NCBI GenBank assembly: GCA_946221065.1
Contig: CAMIIO010000001.1
Span: 310,001 to 374,000, forward strand
Origin: an uncultured Rothia sp.
GTDB lineage: Bacteria; Actinomycetota; Actinomycetes; Actinomycetales; Micrococcaceae
DNA: 64,000 nucleotides
Reading direction: 5' to 3'
Shown: one piece after another, positions 17,460 through 26,170 of the stretch
Layout of the letters: the number at the start of each line of letters is the position of its first letter
How positions within the stretch are numbered: the stretch's first letter is position 1
Notes under the pieces: model-generated
The model's database searches: none
Seen by the model: the letters and a program-made list of their open reading frames with translations, nothing else
Told to the model about the DNA's origin: nothing
Translations under genes and position numbers: made by a program

Positions 17460-19058
17460 ATGAGCACCAACGAATCCGCCAACATCCCCAGTGATGAACT
17501 CCTGCGTGAAACCGTGGACCGAGTCCTGGGACGTAGCACTGCTCACACCGAATCTCACTCACCGCTCGACCAGCGAGCCCGAGAACTCTCCGACAACACT
17601 CAGCACACCCGGTTCGACGGCGAACAAGAGGAACTTGCTGAGCGCCATGCTCTGCGGCGTATTGCCGGGCTTTCCACCGAACTTGAAGACGTTACCGAAG
17701 TTGAGTACCGTCAGCTTCGTCTTGAACGAGTGGTTCTTGCCGGGCTATGGACCGAAGGCACCGTAGCCGACGCCGAAAATTCCCTTCGCGAACTTGCCGC
17801 GCTTGCCGAGACTGCCGGTTCGGAGGTACTGGATGGTATTGTGCAACGGCGACTCAAACCGGATCCCGGCACGTTCCTTGGTTCTGGTAAGGCACTGGAA
17901 TTGCGCGATATTGTGCAGAGTACCGGAGCCGATACCGTGATTGTAGATTCGGAACTTGCCCCCTCTCAGCGGCGTGCGCTAGAAGATATTGTGAAGGTGA
18001 AGGTGATTGACCGCACCGCACTAATTCTCGATATTTTTGCCCAGCACGCTAAATCGCGTGAAGGTAAGGCTCAGGTTGAGCTGGCGCAGCTCGAATATAT
18101 GTTGCCGCGTTTGCGCGGTTGGGGCGCGTCCCTGTCTCGTCAGGCTGGTGGCCGTGCTGCCGGCGGTGAGGGTATCGGTTCTCGTGGTCCCGGTGAAACC
18201 AAGATTGAGATGGATCGCCGTCGTTTGCGCGCGCGCATGGCAAAGCTACGCCGTGAAATTGCCGAGATGGCTCCTGCCCGAGAAACCAAACGACTTAGCC
18301 GCCGTAAGAACCGCGTGCCATCGGTAGCGATTGCCGGCTACACCAACGCCGGTAAATCATCCCTGCTGAATCGGCTCACCGACGCCGGTGTTCTGGTGGA
18401 AAACGCGCTCTTTGCCACCCTCGACCCGACCGTGCGTAAGGCACAGACTCCCGACGGTATTGGCTACACGCTCTCTGACACCGTGGGATTTGTGCGTTCT
18501 TTGCCCACTCAACTCGTTGAGGCGTTCCGATCCACCCTGGAAGAGGTTGCCGAGGCGGACGTCATTGTGCACGTAGTGGACGCTTCGCACCCGGACCCCG
18601 AAGGGCAAATTAAAGCGGTGCGGGAGGTCTTTACCGAGGTCAACGCCCAGGACATCCCCGAGATTATTGCGCTGAATAAGGCAGATATTGCAGACCCCTT
18701 TGTGGTGGAGCGTATTCGCCAGCGTGAGCGTAATACCGTGGTGGTTTCCGCGCACAGTGGCGAAGGCATTGAAGAACTCAAACAACGCATTGCCGATACC
18801 ATTCCGCGCCCTTCGATCGAGTTGAACCTGTTGGTGCCCTACTCACACGGGGAGATAGTTTCCCGTCTGCATGAGTGGGACGCCGAGATTCTGCGTACCG
18901 CTTTTGTCTCCGACGGAACCTACCTGCAGGTTCTTGTGCGTGAAGAAGTGGCTTCTGAACTGGCGGAATTTAATCTTGATGACGATCTCTTAGAAGTCCT
19001 ACAGCCTGAGATTGAAGTCGCGGAAGAGTCGGGAGCCGTGGAGACAGACCGTTCATGA
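17460..19058 (+). CDS. hflX: GTPase HflX
   Basis: A 532-residue ribosome-associated GTPase that splits stalled or hibernating 70S ribosomes. The N-terminal HflX domain (about 90-270) includes LKPDPGTFLGSGK and the glycine-rich GRAAGGEGIGSRGPGE linker; the G domain has G1 GYTNAGKSS at 293-301, G3 DTVGF and G4 NKAD. An N-terminal extension of about 70 residues is typical of actinobacteria. I prefer ATG 17460, which has AAAGGA upstream, over ATG 17448. Its stop overlaps the start of the DinG-like gene (ATGA), indicating translational coupling. Confidence 0.95.
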   Translation: MSTNESANIPSDELLRETVDRVLGRSTAHTESHSPLDQRARELSDNTQHTRFDGEQEELAERHALRRIAGLSTELEDVTEVEYRQLRLERVVLAGLWTEGTVADAENSLRELAALAETAGSEVLDGIVQRRLKPDPGTFLGSGKALELRDIVQSTGADTVIVDSELAPSQRRALEDIVKVKVIDRTALILDIFAQHAKSREGKAQVELAQLEYMLPRLRGWGASLSRQAGGRAAGGEGIGSRGPGETKIEMDRRRLRARMAKLRREIAEMAPARETKRLSRRKNRVPSVAIAGYTNAGKSSLLNRLTDAGVLVENALFATLDPTVRKAQTPDGIGYTLSDTVGFVRSLPTQLVEAFRSTLEEVAEADVIVHVVDASHPDPEGQIKAVREVFTEVNAQDIPEIIALNKADIADPFVVERIRQRERNTVVVSAHSGEGIEELKQRIADTIPRPSIELNLLVPYSHGEIVSRLHEWDAEILRTAFVSDGTYLQVLVREEVASELAEFNLDDDLLEVLQPEIEVAEESGAVETDRS

Positions 19059-21109
19059 GTGAAGCAGAGACTAATGTAGCTCAGCCCTTGACCGGGCAGG
19101 AGCCAGAAACCCTGCCCGGTGCCCAGCCAGTTCTTAAGCTGCTGGATTCGGTCATTGCCTATAGCGGTGGACAGAACCGACCGGGTCAGCGGGCTATGGC
19201 GGCTCATGTGGCGCAATCGCTAGAGATGGAATCTCATCTTTTAGTGCAAGCGGGCACGGGAACGGGAAAATCCTTGGGGTATCTTGTTCCCGTGCTTCAT
19301 TATGCCCAGCACAGTGAAAAGCCGATTATTGTGGCTACAGCAACGTTGGCTCTGCAATCTCAAATTGTTAACCGCGATATCCCTCGCCTTCTTGAATCTT
19401 TGGAGGGTAAACCGGAGAGTGAGACTGACGTTGCCATTTTGAAGGGACGCAATAACTATGTGTGCCTGCACAAGGTGGAGGGCGGCTACCCAGAGGACGA
19501 GGGCGAGGCTCTCTTTGACATTGACGACGGCGGGGCAGCAACCGCACCATCGGGTAGGTTGGGTGAAGAGGTTGTTCGTCTGCGTCAGTGGGCTGAGACT
19601 ACCGATACCGGCGATCGCGACGAGCTGATTCCCGGTGTATCGGATCGTGCTTGGCGTCAGGTTTCGGTTTCCGCCTCCGAATGCTTGGGTAAACGTTGCC
19701 CGCTGGTGGAATCTTGTTTTAGCGAACTGGCTCGCGAGCGTGCCTCCGAAGCAGACATTGTGATTACCAACCACGCGCTGCTGGCGATTAATGCCTTTGA
19801 AGGCGTGGGAGTTTTGCCAGAACACGAGGTGGTAATTATTGATGAGGCTCACGAACTTGCCGACCGTGTAACGGGTGCTGTAACGGGTGCGCTATCTCCG
19901 GTGATGGTGTCTAAGGCGGCTCGTTCTGTCCGTAAAAATACCAAGGCTAATTCTGATTCATTGGAGCAAGCAGCCCGCGCGCTAGATAACGCGCTGGATG
20001 GCGTTCCCTCCGAGCTTCTTCCCCGCGGTTTACCACCAAAAATTGCCACTGCCATGGAGTCTGTTCGCGATGCCGCTCGTGTGGCTCTGTCTGATACGAA
20101 GTCGGACTCTAAGGATTCTGACGCCGGGCGTCAGCTTGCCCGCGCCAAAGTCTCTGAGGTACTGGAACTTGCCGAACGCATGGTGGGGGCAGATGAAAAA
20201 TACGAGGTGGTATGGATCACCCGTACCGGTTCTTGGGAGCCGGGTAAAGGGTACATTGCGGCTGCCGATACTGACCCGGCAACTCTGCAGGTTGCACCGC
20301 TTTCCGTTGCCGGACGTTTACGTGAGGGGCTGTTCGATGGGCGTACCGTGATTCTTACCTCGGCAACGCTCACCGTAGGGGAGTCATTTGACGTTGCCGC
20401 GGGGGCGCTGGGGCTACAAGGCAAGGAAGCACCACGCTGGCAGGGTATTGATGTGGGATCGCCCTTCGACTACCGCAAGCAGGGAGTGCTCTATCTTGCC
20501 GCAGATTTGCCAAAACCCGGTAGGGGAATTTCGCAAGAGCAACTAGACCGCGTGGTGGAGCTCGTGAACGCTTCCGGCGGAGGGGCACTAGGGTTGTTTT
20601 CTTCTAAACGTGCCGCCGAAACCGCCGCCGAATATGTGCGAGAAAAAACTAACCTAAATATTTTGGTGCAGGGCGAATCGTCCCTGCGGGCGTTGGTCAA
20701 GGAGTTCTCCGAGGACACTGATTCCTGTCTTTTTGGCACGATGAGCCTGTGGCAGGGTGTGGATGTTCCCGGTGATTCCTGCCGGCTCGTTATGATGGAC
20801 CGCATCCCTTTTCCTCGCCCGGATGACCCGCTTTCTGCTGCCCGAACCCGTGCGGTGGCTCAAAACGGTGGTAATGGTTTTATGGCAGTTTCTGCTTATC
20901 ACGCTGCTATCCGGATGGCGCAGGGGGCGGGCCGGCTGATTCGTTCGGTGGGCGATCGCGGCGTCGTCGCTGTGCTGGACTCACGGATCGCTACCCAACG
21001 TTACGGTAGCTATATTGTGAACGCCCTTCCTCCTTTTTGGACTACTACACAAACGGCTGTGGTGGTAGGTGCGCTGGAACGGCTTAGTTCAAGTATTAAA
21101 GAGAAATAG
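19055..21109 (+). CDS. DinG/XPD-family ATP-dependent DNA helicase
   Basis: A 684-residue superfamily 2 helicase related to DinG. Walker A AGTGTGKS is at about 66-73, the Walker B box is DEAH near 263, and four cysteines between them (NNYVCLHK, ECLGKRCPLVESC) fit the iron-sulfur cluster of XPD/DinG helicases. The C-terminal half contains LGLFSSKRAAE, LWQGVDVPGDSC and AQGAGRLIRS motifs. Such helicases unwind 5'-to-3' and act on R-loops, D-loops or stalled forks. It overlaps hflX by 4 nt and is convergent with lexA. Confidence 0.9.
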   Translation: MSEAETNVAQPLTGQEPETLPGAQPVLKLLDSVIAYSGGQNRPGQRAMAAHVAQSLEMESHLLVQAGTGTGKSLGYLVPVLHYAQHSEKPIIVATATLALQSQIVNRDIPRLLESLEGKPESETDVAILKGRNNYVCLHKVEGGYPEDEGEALFDIDDGGAATAPSGRLGEEVVRLRQWAETTDTGDRDELIPGVSDRAWRQVSVSASECLGKRCPLVESCFSELARERASEADIVITNHALLAINAFEGVGVLPEHEVVIIDEAHELADRVTGAVTGALSPVMVSKAARSVRKNTKANSDSLEQAARALDNALDGVPSELLPRGLPPKIATAMESVRDAARVALSDTKSDSKDSDAGRQLARAKVSEVLELAERMVGADEKYEVVWITRTGSWEPGKGYIAAADTDPATLQVAPLSVAGRLREGLFDGRTVILTSATLTVGESFDVAAGALGLQGKEAPRWQGIDVGSPFDYRKQGVLYLAADLPKPGRGISQEQLDRVVELVNASGGGALGLFSSKRAAETAAEYVREKTNLNILVQGESSLRALVKEFSEDTDSCLFGTMSLWQGVDVPGDSCRLVMMDRIPFPRPDDPLSAARTRAVAQNGGNGFMAVSAYHAAIRMAQGAGRLIRSVGDRGVVAVLDSRIATQRYGSYIVNALPPFWTTTQTAVVVGALERLSSSIKEK

Positions 21110-21153
21110 TTTCTTATAGCTGACCGAATTTTACTACGGGAATAATACACAGC

Positions 21154-21192
21154 GGAGCGCCGCGGCATCGAGAAGATATGCTACGGCGCTCC
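21154..21192. terminator. Convergent terminator between the helicase gene and lexA
   Basis: GGAGCGCCG (21154-21162) pairs perfectly with CGGCGCTCC (21184-21192); inner GCAT/ATGC may stack. It lies between two convergent stop codons and lacks a long T tract. Confidence 0.6.
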
Positions 21193-21224
21193 TTGCGCTA
21201 TGAAAAGTTAGCTCGGGCGGAAAA

Positions 21225-21938
21225 CTAGAGACTCCGGAGAACCGAAACCACTTTACCCATAATGGTTGCCTGGTCACCTAAAATAGGTTCGTATTGAGTG
21301 TTTTGTGGCAGTAGCCAGGTATGACCGTCGCGCTGACGAAAGGTTTTAATGGTGGCTTCATCGTCGAGCAATGCCGCTACAATATCCCCGTTATTTGCGG
21401 TGTTTTGGGTGCGAACAACAACCCAGTCGCCGTCGCAAATCGCTGCATCTACCATGGAATCACCTTTGACTCGCAACATAAAGAGATCCCCGCTACCCAC
21501 AATTTGACGGGGGAGCGTCATGACGTCTTCGATAGATTGCTCTGCGGTGATAGGTCCACCAGCGGCAATTCGTCCGACCAGCGGAACTTTAGCGAAATCT
21601 TCGGATGTTTGTTCAAAGTGAGGAAGACGAAGCAGATTGGAAGGACACTCGTTCTGTGAAGGTTCTGCCGAAGTTTCTTCACTCAATACCTCAAGTGCCC
21701 TAGGGCGTTTGGGATCACGGCGAATGTATCCCATCGCTTCTAATCTGTTGAGCTGATGTGTTACTGAAGAAAGCGATGCAAGCCCTACGATGTCACCAAT
21801 TTCGCGCATCGAGGGTGGGTAGCCATCTTTCTTGATAGATTCCGAAATTGCATTCAATATTTTGGCTTGTCGGGGGGTTAATGATCCTTTACGGGTCAAG
21901 TTAGGAGTGGGGTATGAATTGTTATATTTTTTGCTCAA
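21225..21938 (-). CDS. lexA: SOS repressor LexA
   Basis: A 237-residue repressor with an N-terminal winged helix (about 18-80, SLTPRQAKIL to RDPKRPRALE) and a C-terminal S24 peptidase domain. The self-cleavage site is A126-G127 in RIAAGGPI, and the Ser-Lys dyad is S161 (KGDSM) and K198 (EATIKTF). Translation begins at TTG 21938 with GAAGGGA upstream. It is divergent from a LysM protein; two LexA boxes lie in the intergenic region, so both genes should be SOS-induced and lexA autoregulated. Confidence 0.97.
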   Translation of the reverse strand: MSKKYNNSYPTPNLTRKGSLTPRQAKILNAISESIKKDGYPPSMREIGDIVGLASLSSVTHQLNRLEAMGYIRRDPKRPRALEVLSEETSAEPSQNECPSNLLRLPHFEQTSEDFAKVPLVGRIAAGGPITAEQSIEDVMTLPRQIVGSGDLFMLRVKGDSMVDAAICDGDWVVVRTQNTANNGDIVAALLDDEATIKTFRQRDGHTWLLPQNTQYEPILGDQATIMGKVVSVLRSL

Positions 21939-22049
21939 GGTATTCCCTTCGAAGCATGTCTGTGGGTAAAAGGGGTATCTAAGTACCTGATAGTGGCTAT
22001 ATCCGTATGGTGCGTTGGAACTTAAGGTTAAAGCAACGGTGTACTTATA

Positions 22050-22065
22050 TCAAACACGTGTTCTA
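22050..22065. promoter_or_regulatory. LexA box proximal to lexA
   Basis: TCAAAC-ACGT-GTTCTA matches the actinobacterial SOS box TCGAAC-N4-GTTCGA at 10 of 12 positions and is nearly palindromic. It lies about 110 nt upstream of the lexA start and probably mediates autorepression. Confidence 0.7.
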
Positions 22066-22121
22066 ATATTTCTCGAAATGTTCGATAGCTTTCGAAAGTG
22101 TGTAGAATATATGTACGAGTT

Positions 22122-22137
22122 TCGAACACACATTCGA
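22122..22137. promoter_or_regulatory. LexA box proximal to the LysM gene
   Basis: TCGAAC-ACAC-ATTCGA matches the SOS box at 11 of 12 positions. It lies 41 nt before the TTG start of the LysM gene. A partial site with a perfect GTTCGA half (22080-22085) and a TTCGAAA repeat lie between the two boxes. Confidence 0.8.
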
Positions 22138-22177
22138 TTATAGTTCTTTACCTCTCTCCATACGGAAGGCAGATATC

Positions 22178-22633
22178 TTGCGTGCCACTACTTTGTTATT
22201 CTCCGAAAAATCTTCTATCAAGCTTCTTCCTAGCAGGAGGAACCTCAAGCTTCCTGCTTATAAGAATATTCTTTCCTTTCGTCAGCCCACGAAAGTTAGG
22301 AAACAAGATTTAGCTGGTGCATGGCAATTGACACGTCGCGGACGTTTTATCTTCCGTGGTCTCCCGGTGCTGACGTTGTTGGCGTTAACGGTGTTGGGTG
22401 GTATTAGCGTGGCTATCTCTCCTGAAGCAAAAGCTGGTGGCGGAGAGGTGGTTCCTGCGACACAAACTATTACGGTTAAAGGTGGGGAGAGTCTATGGGA
22501 TATTGCTCGCCAGGTGAATCCTGCCGAAGACCCTCGAGATGTGGTGTTGCAGATTATGCGGATTAACGAGCTTTCAGAGCTAGGTCTTGATGCAGGGCAA
22601 GAGCTTATTGTTCCGTTATATAGTGAGAAGTAA
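22178..22633 (+). CDS. LysM-domain membrane protein, probable SOS cell-division inhibitor (ChiZ/YneA-like)
   Basis: A 151-residue protein with a basic cytoplasmic N terminus, one membrane segment at about 58-82 (LPVLTLLALTVLGGISVAI) and an extracytoplasmic LysM domain at about 100-148 (ITVKGGESLWDIA, then INELSELGLDAGQELIVPL). Architecture and position divergent from lexA match Rv2719c/ChiZ of M. tuberculosis and, functionally, YneA of Bacillus and DivS of Corynebacterium, which block septation during DNA damage. An 11-of-12 LexA box lies 41 nt upstream. TTG 22178 is preceded by GGAAGG. Sequence outside LysM is poorly conserved, so the role is inferred. Confidence 0.82.
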   Translation: MRATTLLFSEKSSIKLLPSRRNLKLPAYKNILSFRQPTKVRKQDLAGAWQLTRRGRFIFRGLPVLTLLALTVLGGISVAISPEAKAGGGEVVPATQTITVKGGESLWDIARQVNPAEDPRDVVLQIMRINELSELGLDAGQELIVPLYSEK

Positions 22634-22657
22634 TAAGCAAAAATGTGATGAGCTCGC

Positions 22658-22663
22658 TAGACT
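22658..22663 (+). promoter_or_regulatory. -10 hexamer of a probable leaderless hisC promoter
   Basis: TAGACT ends 6 nt before GTG 22670, the distance expected between a -10 element and the transcription start, and no ribosome site is visible. No clear -35 was found. Confidence 0.45.
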
Positions 22664-22669
22664 GTGCCT

Positions 22670-23788
22670 GTGACTGATGCAATGACTGAACTAGCAAAAT
22701 TGCCCATCCGAGATGACCTGCGTGGACGCTCGCCATACGGTGCTCCGATGATAGACGTTCCTGTGACCCTCAATGTGAACGAAAATACACATCCCATGCC
22801 GCAGGAAGTTATCGATGCCATTTCCGCAGAAGTTGCCTCCGCAGCCTCAACGCTAAACCGTTATCCCGATCGCGAATTTACACAATTACGGGAAGAGCTC
22901 GCCGCCTATCTAGGACATGGCTTGACCGCCGAGCACGTGTGGGCTGCAAACGGCTCTAATGAAATTTTGCAACAGCTCTTCCAAGTCTTTGGCGGACCGG
23001 GAAGAACAGTGATGAGTTTTACTCCCACGTATTCGATGTACCCGCTTCTAGCCGATGGGACAAATACTCGTTTTATTGCGGGTGAACGTGCGGATGATTT
23101 TACGTTATCTGCCGAAGCTGCTGTGCAACAGATCCGAGCGCACCAGCCTAATCTTGTGGTGCTGTGCTCTCCTAATAATCCCACCGGAACAGGGTTACCT
23201 CTGAGCGTTGTCGAAGCGGTGTATGAGGCAATGGCTGAACACAACGGCATCACTATTGTGGACGAAGCCTATGCTGAATTTGCTCAAGATCCGAATCAAA
23301 CAGCACTGACTCTTCTTAACGGGCGCCCCCTCTTGGTTGTCTCTCGTACCATGAGCAAGGCCTTCGCTCTTGCCGGCGCTCGACTCGGCTACTTTGCCGC
23401 AGCTCCTGCTCTTGCTGACGCCGTCAGACTGGTGCGTTTGCCCTACCACCTCTCTGCCGTTACGCAGGCAACCGCACTCGCCGCACTGCGCCATCGTCAG
23501 CAGCTTTTGCAGAATGTGGACGATATTCGTGCCCAGCGTGATCGCATTGTTGCAGTCCTCAAGGACTTTGGGTTAAGCCCCGCTGAATCTGATTCAAACT
23601 TCATCTTTTTTGGTGGGCTGAGAAATGAAAAAGAAGCCTGGGAAGCGTTACTAGCGGATGGAATTTTAGTCCGCGATAACGGTATTGCCGGGCATTTGCG
23701 CGTAACTGCGGGAACCGAGAAAGAAACCACGGCATTTCTGGAGAGCCTGAAAAAATATCTGCAACAATCTGGCGAACTCCCACAATAA
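22670..23788 (+). CDS. hisC: Histidinol-phosphate aminotransferase HisC
   Basis: A 372-residue class I/II PLP-dependent aminotransferase converting imidazole-acetol phosphate to histidinol phosphate. The PLP-binding lysine is K230 in SRTMSKAFALAGARLGY; CSPNNPTGTGLP and VDEAYAEFA are also present. GTG 22664 and GTG 22670 are both in frame; a TAGACT hexamer directly upstream favours leaderless initiation at 22670. It heads the hisC-hisB-hisH-hisA cluster. hisD, hisG, hisF, hisE and hisI are not in the window. Confidence 0.93.
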   Translation: MTDAMTELAKLPIRDDLRGRSPYGAPMIDVPVTLNVNENTHPMPQEVIDAISAEVASAASTLNRYPDREFTQLREELAAYLGHGLTAEHVWAANGSNEILQQLFQVFGGPGRTVMSFTPTYSMYPLLADGTNTRFIAGERADDFTLSAEAAVQQIRAHQPNLVVLCSPNNPTGTGLPLSVVEAVYEAMAEHNGITIVDEAYAEFAQDPNQTALTLLNGRPLLVVSRTMSKAFALAGARLGYFAAAPALADAVRLVRLPYHLSAVTQATALAALRHRQQLLQNVDDIRAQRDRIVAVLKDFGLSPAESDSNFIFFGGLRNEKEAWEALLADGILVRDNGIAGHLRVTAGTEKETTAFLESLKKYLQQSGELPQ

Positions 23789-23866
23789 AAAGATTTTCAC
23801 CCGGTAAAACTTTTGCCGTAGGGTAACCTGAAATTAGCTTCGATCCTCCACCTTATGAAGGGAATA

Positions 23867-24490
23867 ATGGCAATCTCAACTACGGGTATTGGCCCGCGTA
23901 CAGCTCAGCTCAGCAGAAAAACCAGTGAATCAGCGGTTTCTGTGGAGATAAATCTTGACGGCCAGGGCCGCAATAGTATTGACACCACGGTGCCGTTTTA
24001 CGATCACATGCTTACGGCACTTTCCAAGCATTCATTGATTGACATGGATGTAAAGTGTAACGGCGATACACATATTGATGTGCATCATACAGTGGAAGAC
24101 ACTGCTATTGTACTGGGCGAGGTTTTGCGCGAAGCGTTAGGAAATAAAGCCGGGATTCGCCGTTTTGGAACCGCTAGCGTGCCATTAGATGAAGCCTTGG
24201 CTCATTGCGTAGTGGATCTTTCGGGGCGTCCTTACCTGGTTCATCGTGGGGAGCCAGAGGGTTTTGAATTTCACCTCATCGGTGGGCACTTTACTGGATC
24301 CATGGTGCGCCATGTGTTGGAGGCGATTGCCTATCACGCCGGTATCTGTATTCACATGACCGTTGTGAGCGGTAGGGATCCACACCATATTGCCGAAGCG
24401 CAGTTTAAGGCGCTTGCGCGTGCCCTCCGTGAGGCGGTAGAACCGGATCCGCGACATAACGATATTCCCTCGACCAAGGGAGCGCTCTAA
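23867..24490 (+). CDS. hisB: Imidazoleglycerol-phosphate dehydratase HisB
   Basis: A 207-residue manganese enzyme dehydrating imidazoleglycerol phosphate in histidine synthesis. The metal-binding His-rich motifs are VPFYDHMLTAL, DVHHTVEDTAI, and the distal HLIGGHFTGSM and DPHHIAEAQFKALA segments. It is monofunctional, without the phosphatase domain of enterobacterial HisB. I place the start at ATG 23867 because GAAGGGA precedes it, rather than at in-frame ATG 23855. The stop overlaps the hisH start by one base (TAATG). Confidence 0.96.
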   Translation: MAISTTGIGPRTAQLSRKTSESAVSVEINLDGQGRNSIDTTVPFYDHMLTALSKHSLIDMDVKCNGDTHIDVHHTVEDTAIVLGEVLREALGNKAGIRRFGTASVPLDEALAHCVVDLSGRPYLVHRGEPEGFEFHLIGGHFTGSMVRHVLEAIAYHAGICIHMTVVSGRDPHHIAEAQFKALARALREAVEPDPRHNDIPSTKGAL

Positions 24491-25194
24491 TGCCTACTCC
24501 TGAGACAGGCTCAAAGCCCGTCGTTGTTGTCCTTGACTATGGGGCGGGTAACGTACATTCAGTGGTTCGCGCTCTGGAAAAAGCCGGTGCAACCGTAGTG
24601 CTATCGCATGAGCAAAACGATGTGCTGGGCGCCGATGGGCTAGTTGTACCTGGTGTAGGTGCCTTTGACGCCGTAATGCAAGGACTGCAAAAAGTACACG
24701 GTCCGCGCCTTATTGGGCGCCGTGTGGCAGGTGGGCGTCCGGTACTGGGTATTTGCGTTGGGTTGCAGATTCTTTTCGATCGAGGGATTGAGCACGGTAT
24801 CAAAACCGAAGGTATGGGGGAGTGGCCTGGTGAAGTTACACGCCTTGCCGCTGAGGTAGTGCCCCACATGGGTTGGAATACCGTGGAAACACCCAAAGAC
24901 TCCGTTCTCTTTCAAGGGATTGAACACGAGCGTTTCTATTTTGTGCACTCCTACGGGGTGCAGGAATGGAATTTTGAACAAAATAATGACGTCATGTTTC
25001 CACCCCAGGTCACGTGGTCTAATCACGGCGGTAAATTTATTGCGGCGGTGGAAAATGGTCCGCTTTCGGCAACACAATTTCACCCGGAAAAATCTTCTGC
25101 CGCAGGTCTGCAACTATTGCGCAACTGGATTGCAACCTTGCCGGTGAGCGGACGCCTTGCTCATAAAAGCCTCGAAGCGGGTGAAATAGCATGA
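24490..25194 (+). CDS. hisH: Imidazole glycerol phosphate synthase glutaminase subunit HisH
   Basis: A 234-residue class I glutamine amidotransferase that supplies ammonia to HisF. The catalytic triad is C89 (GICVGLQIL), H198 and E200 (QFHPEKS). It is coupled to hisB by a TAATG junction and its stop overlaps the ATG of a small broken membrane-protein gene. hisF is not nearby. Confidence 0.96.
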   Translation: MPTPETGSKPVVVVLDYGAGNVHSVVRALEKAGATVVLSHEQNDVLGADGLVVPGVGAFDAVMQGLQKVHGPRLIGRRVAGGRPVLGICVGLQILFDRGIEHGIKTEGMGEWPGEVTRLAAEVVPHMGWNTVETPKDSVLFQGIEHERFYFVHSYGVQEWNFEQNNDVMFPPQVTWSNHGGKFIAAVENGPLSATQFHPEKSSAAGLQLLRNWIATLPVSGRLAHKSLEAGEIA

Positions 25195-25357
25195 GTTCTA
25201 CCGTTTCTGGGCTAATGATTATGGTCTTTGGCGCCTTTTTTATTGGTGGTGCAATTTCTTTCGGCAGCAGAAACTGCCCCTTCTGGTGCAGGCAATCTTG
25301 GCGATAGTCGGGGTGGCTCTGCTGGGGTACGGTGGCTATATTTTGCTGACCTACTAA
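25191..25357 (+). pseudogene. Small two-TM membrane protein, broken by a one-base frameshift
   Basis: The ATG at 25191 overlaps the hisH stop (ATGA). Frame 0 reads MSSTVSGLMIMVFGAFFIGG and then goes off-family, stopping at TAG 25305. From 25262 the frame shifted by one base reads RQQKLPLLVQAILAIVGVAL and on to LLTY with TAA at 25355-25357. Joining the halves at TTTC/CGG gives a coherent protein of about 56 residues with two hydrophobic helices. The lesion is explained by loss of one C from TTCCGG. I believe small membrane proteins occur at this hisH-hisA position in relatives. It could be a real pseudogene, a sequencing error or, less likely, programmed frameshifting. Confidence 0.72.
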
Positions 25358-25393
25358 ATGGTTCTTTGTTGATTCTGATTGTGGAGTGATGTT

Positions 25394-26128
25394 ATGAGTA
25401 AGCAGCGGTTGGAACTTCTCCCCGCGGTAGACGTGGCTGGTGGCCAGGCTGTGCGTTTAGTGCAGGGTGAGGCGGGTTCGGAAACCGGTTATGGCGATCC
25501 GGTGGAAGCGGCTTTGGAATGGCAAAATGCCGGTGCAGAATGGTTGCACTTGGTTGACCTTGACGCGGCGTTTGGGCGTGGGGAAAATATTGCTGTTTTG
25601 ACCGAGGTTGCCCAGCAGCTTTCGCTCAAGATTGAGATGTCCGGCGGTATCCGTGACGATGAATCGCTAGAACGCGCTCTTTCACTTAATCCTGCCCGAG
25701 TGAATCTTGGTACGGCGGCCCTAGAGAATCCAGACTGGACTAGCGCGGTTATTAAAAAGTATGGCGAAAAAATCGCAGTAGGTTTGGACGTGCGTGGAAC
25801 CACTTTGGCTGCACGGGGCTGGACCAAAGAAGGCGGTGATCTGTGGGAAGTCTTGGAGCGTTTAGAAGCAGATGGCTGTGCTCGGTACGTGGTAACGGAT
25901 GTTACTAAAGATGGCACGTTGCAGGGCCCCAATCTGGAACTGCTTAAGCAGGTTGCGCAGAAGACTGAGAAGCCCGTCGTCGCCTCCGGGGGTATCTCTA
26001 CCCTGGACGACATTCGCGCGCTGACCGAGCTGGTTTCTTATGGCATTGAAGGTGCAATTATGGGTAAGGCGCTGTATGCAGGTAAATTTACGCTACCGGA
26101 GGCATTGGATATTGCCGGCCGCCCGTAA
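25394..26128 (+). CDS. hisA: HisA / PriA phosphoribosyl isomerase
   Basis: A 244-residue (beta/alpha)8 isomerase acting on ProFAR in histidine synthesis. Catalytic Asp candidates are D13 in LLPAVDVAGG and the Asp in YVVTDVTKDGT. In many actinobacteria this protein is PriA, which also performs the TrpF reaction; trpF presence elsewhere decides whether that applies here. Start at ATG 25394 is chosen because GGAG lies 7 nt upstream; a TTG at 25379 is also in frame. Confidence 0.93.
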   Translation: MSKQRLELLPAVDVAGGQAVRLVQGEAGSETGYGDPVEAALEWQNAGAEWLHLVDLDAAFGRGENIAVLTEVAQQLSLKIEMSGGIRDDESLERALSLNPARVNLGTAALENPDWTSAVIKKYGEKIAVGLDVRGTTLAARGWTKEGGDLWEVLERLEADGCARYVVTDVTKDGTLQGPNLELLKQVAQKTEKPVVASGGISTLDDIRALTELVSYGIEGAIMGKALYAGKFTLPEALDIAGRP

Positions 26129-26170
26129 TGCCTAACCGCACCGTATCGTGTTAGAACCAAGAAAGTAGCT

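Noticed and set aside
16725..17558. 277-residue version of the methyltransferase
   Set aside because: The first 71 residues are unlike the family and overlap the hflX coding start and promoter; ATG 17345 is the natural start.
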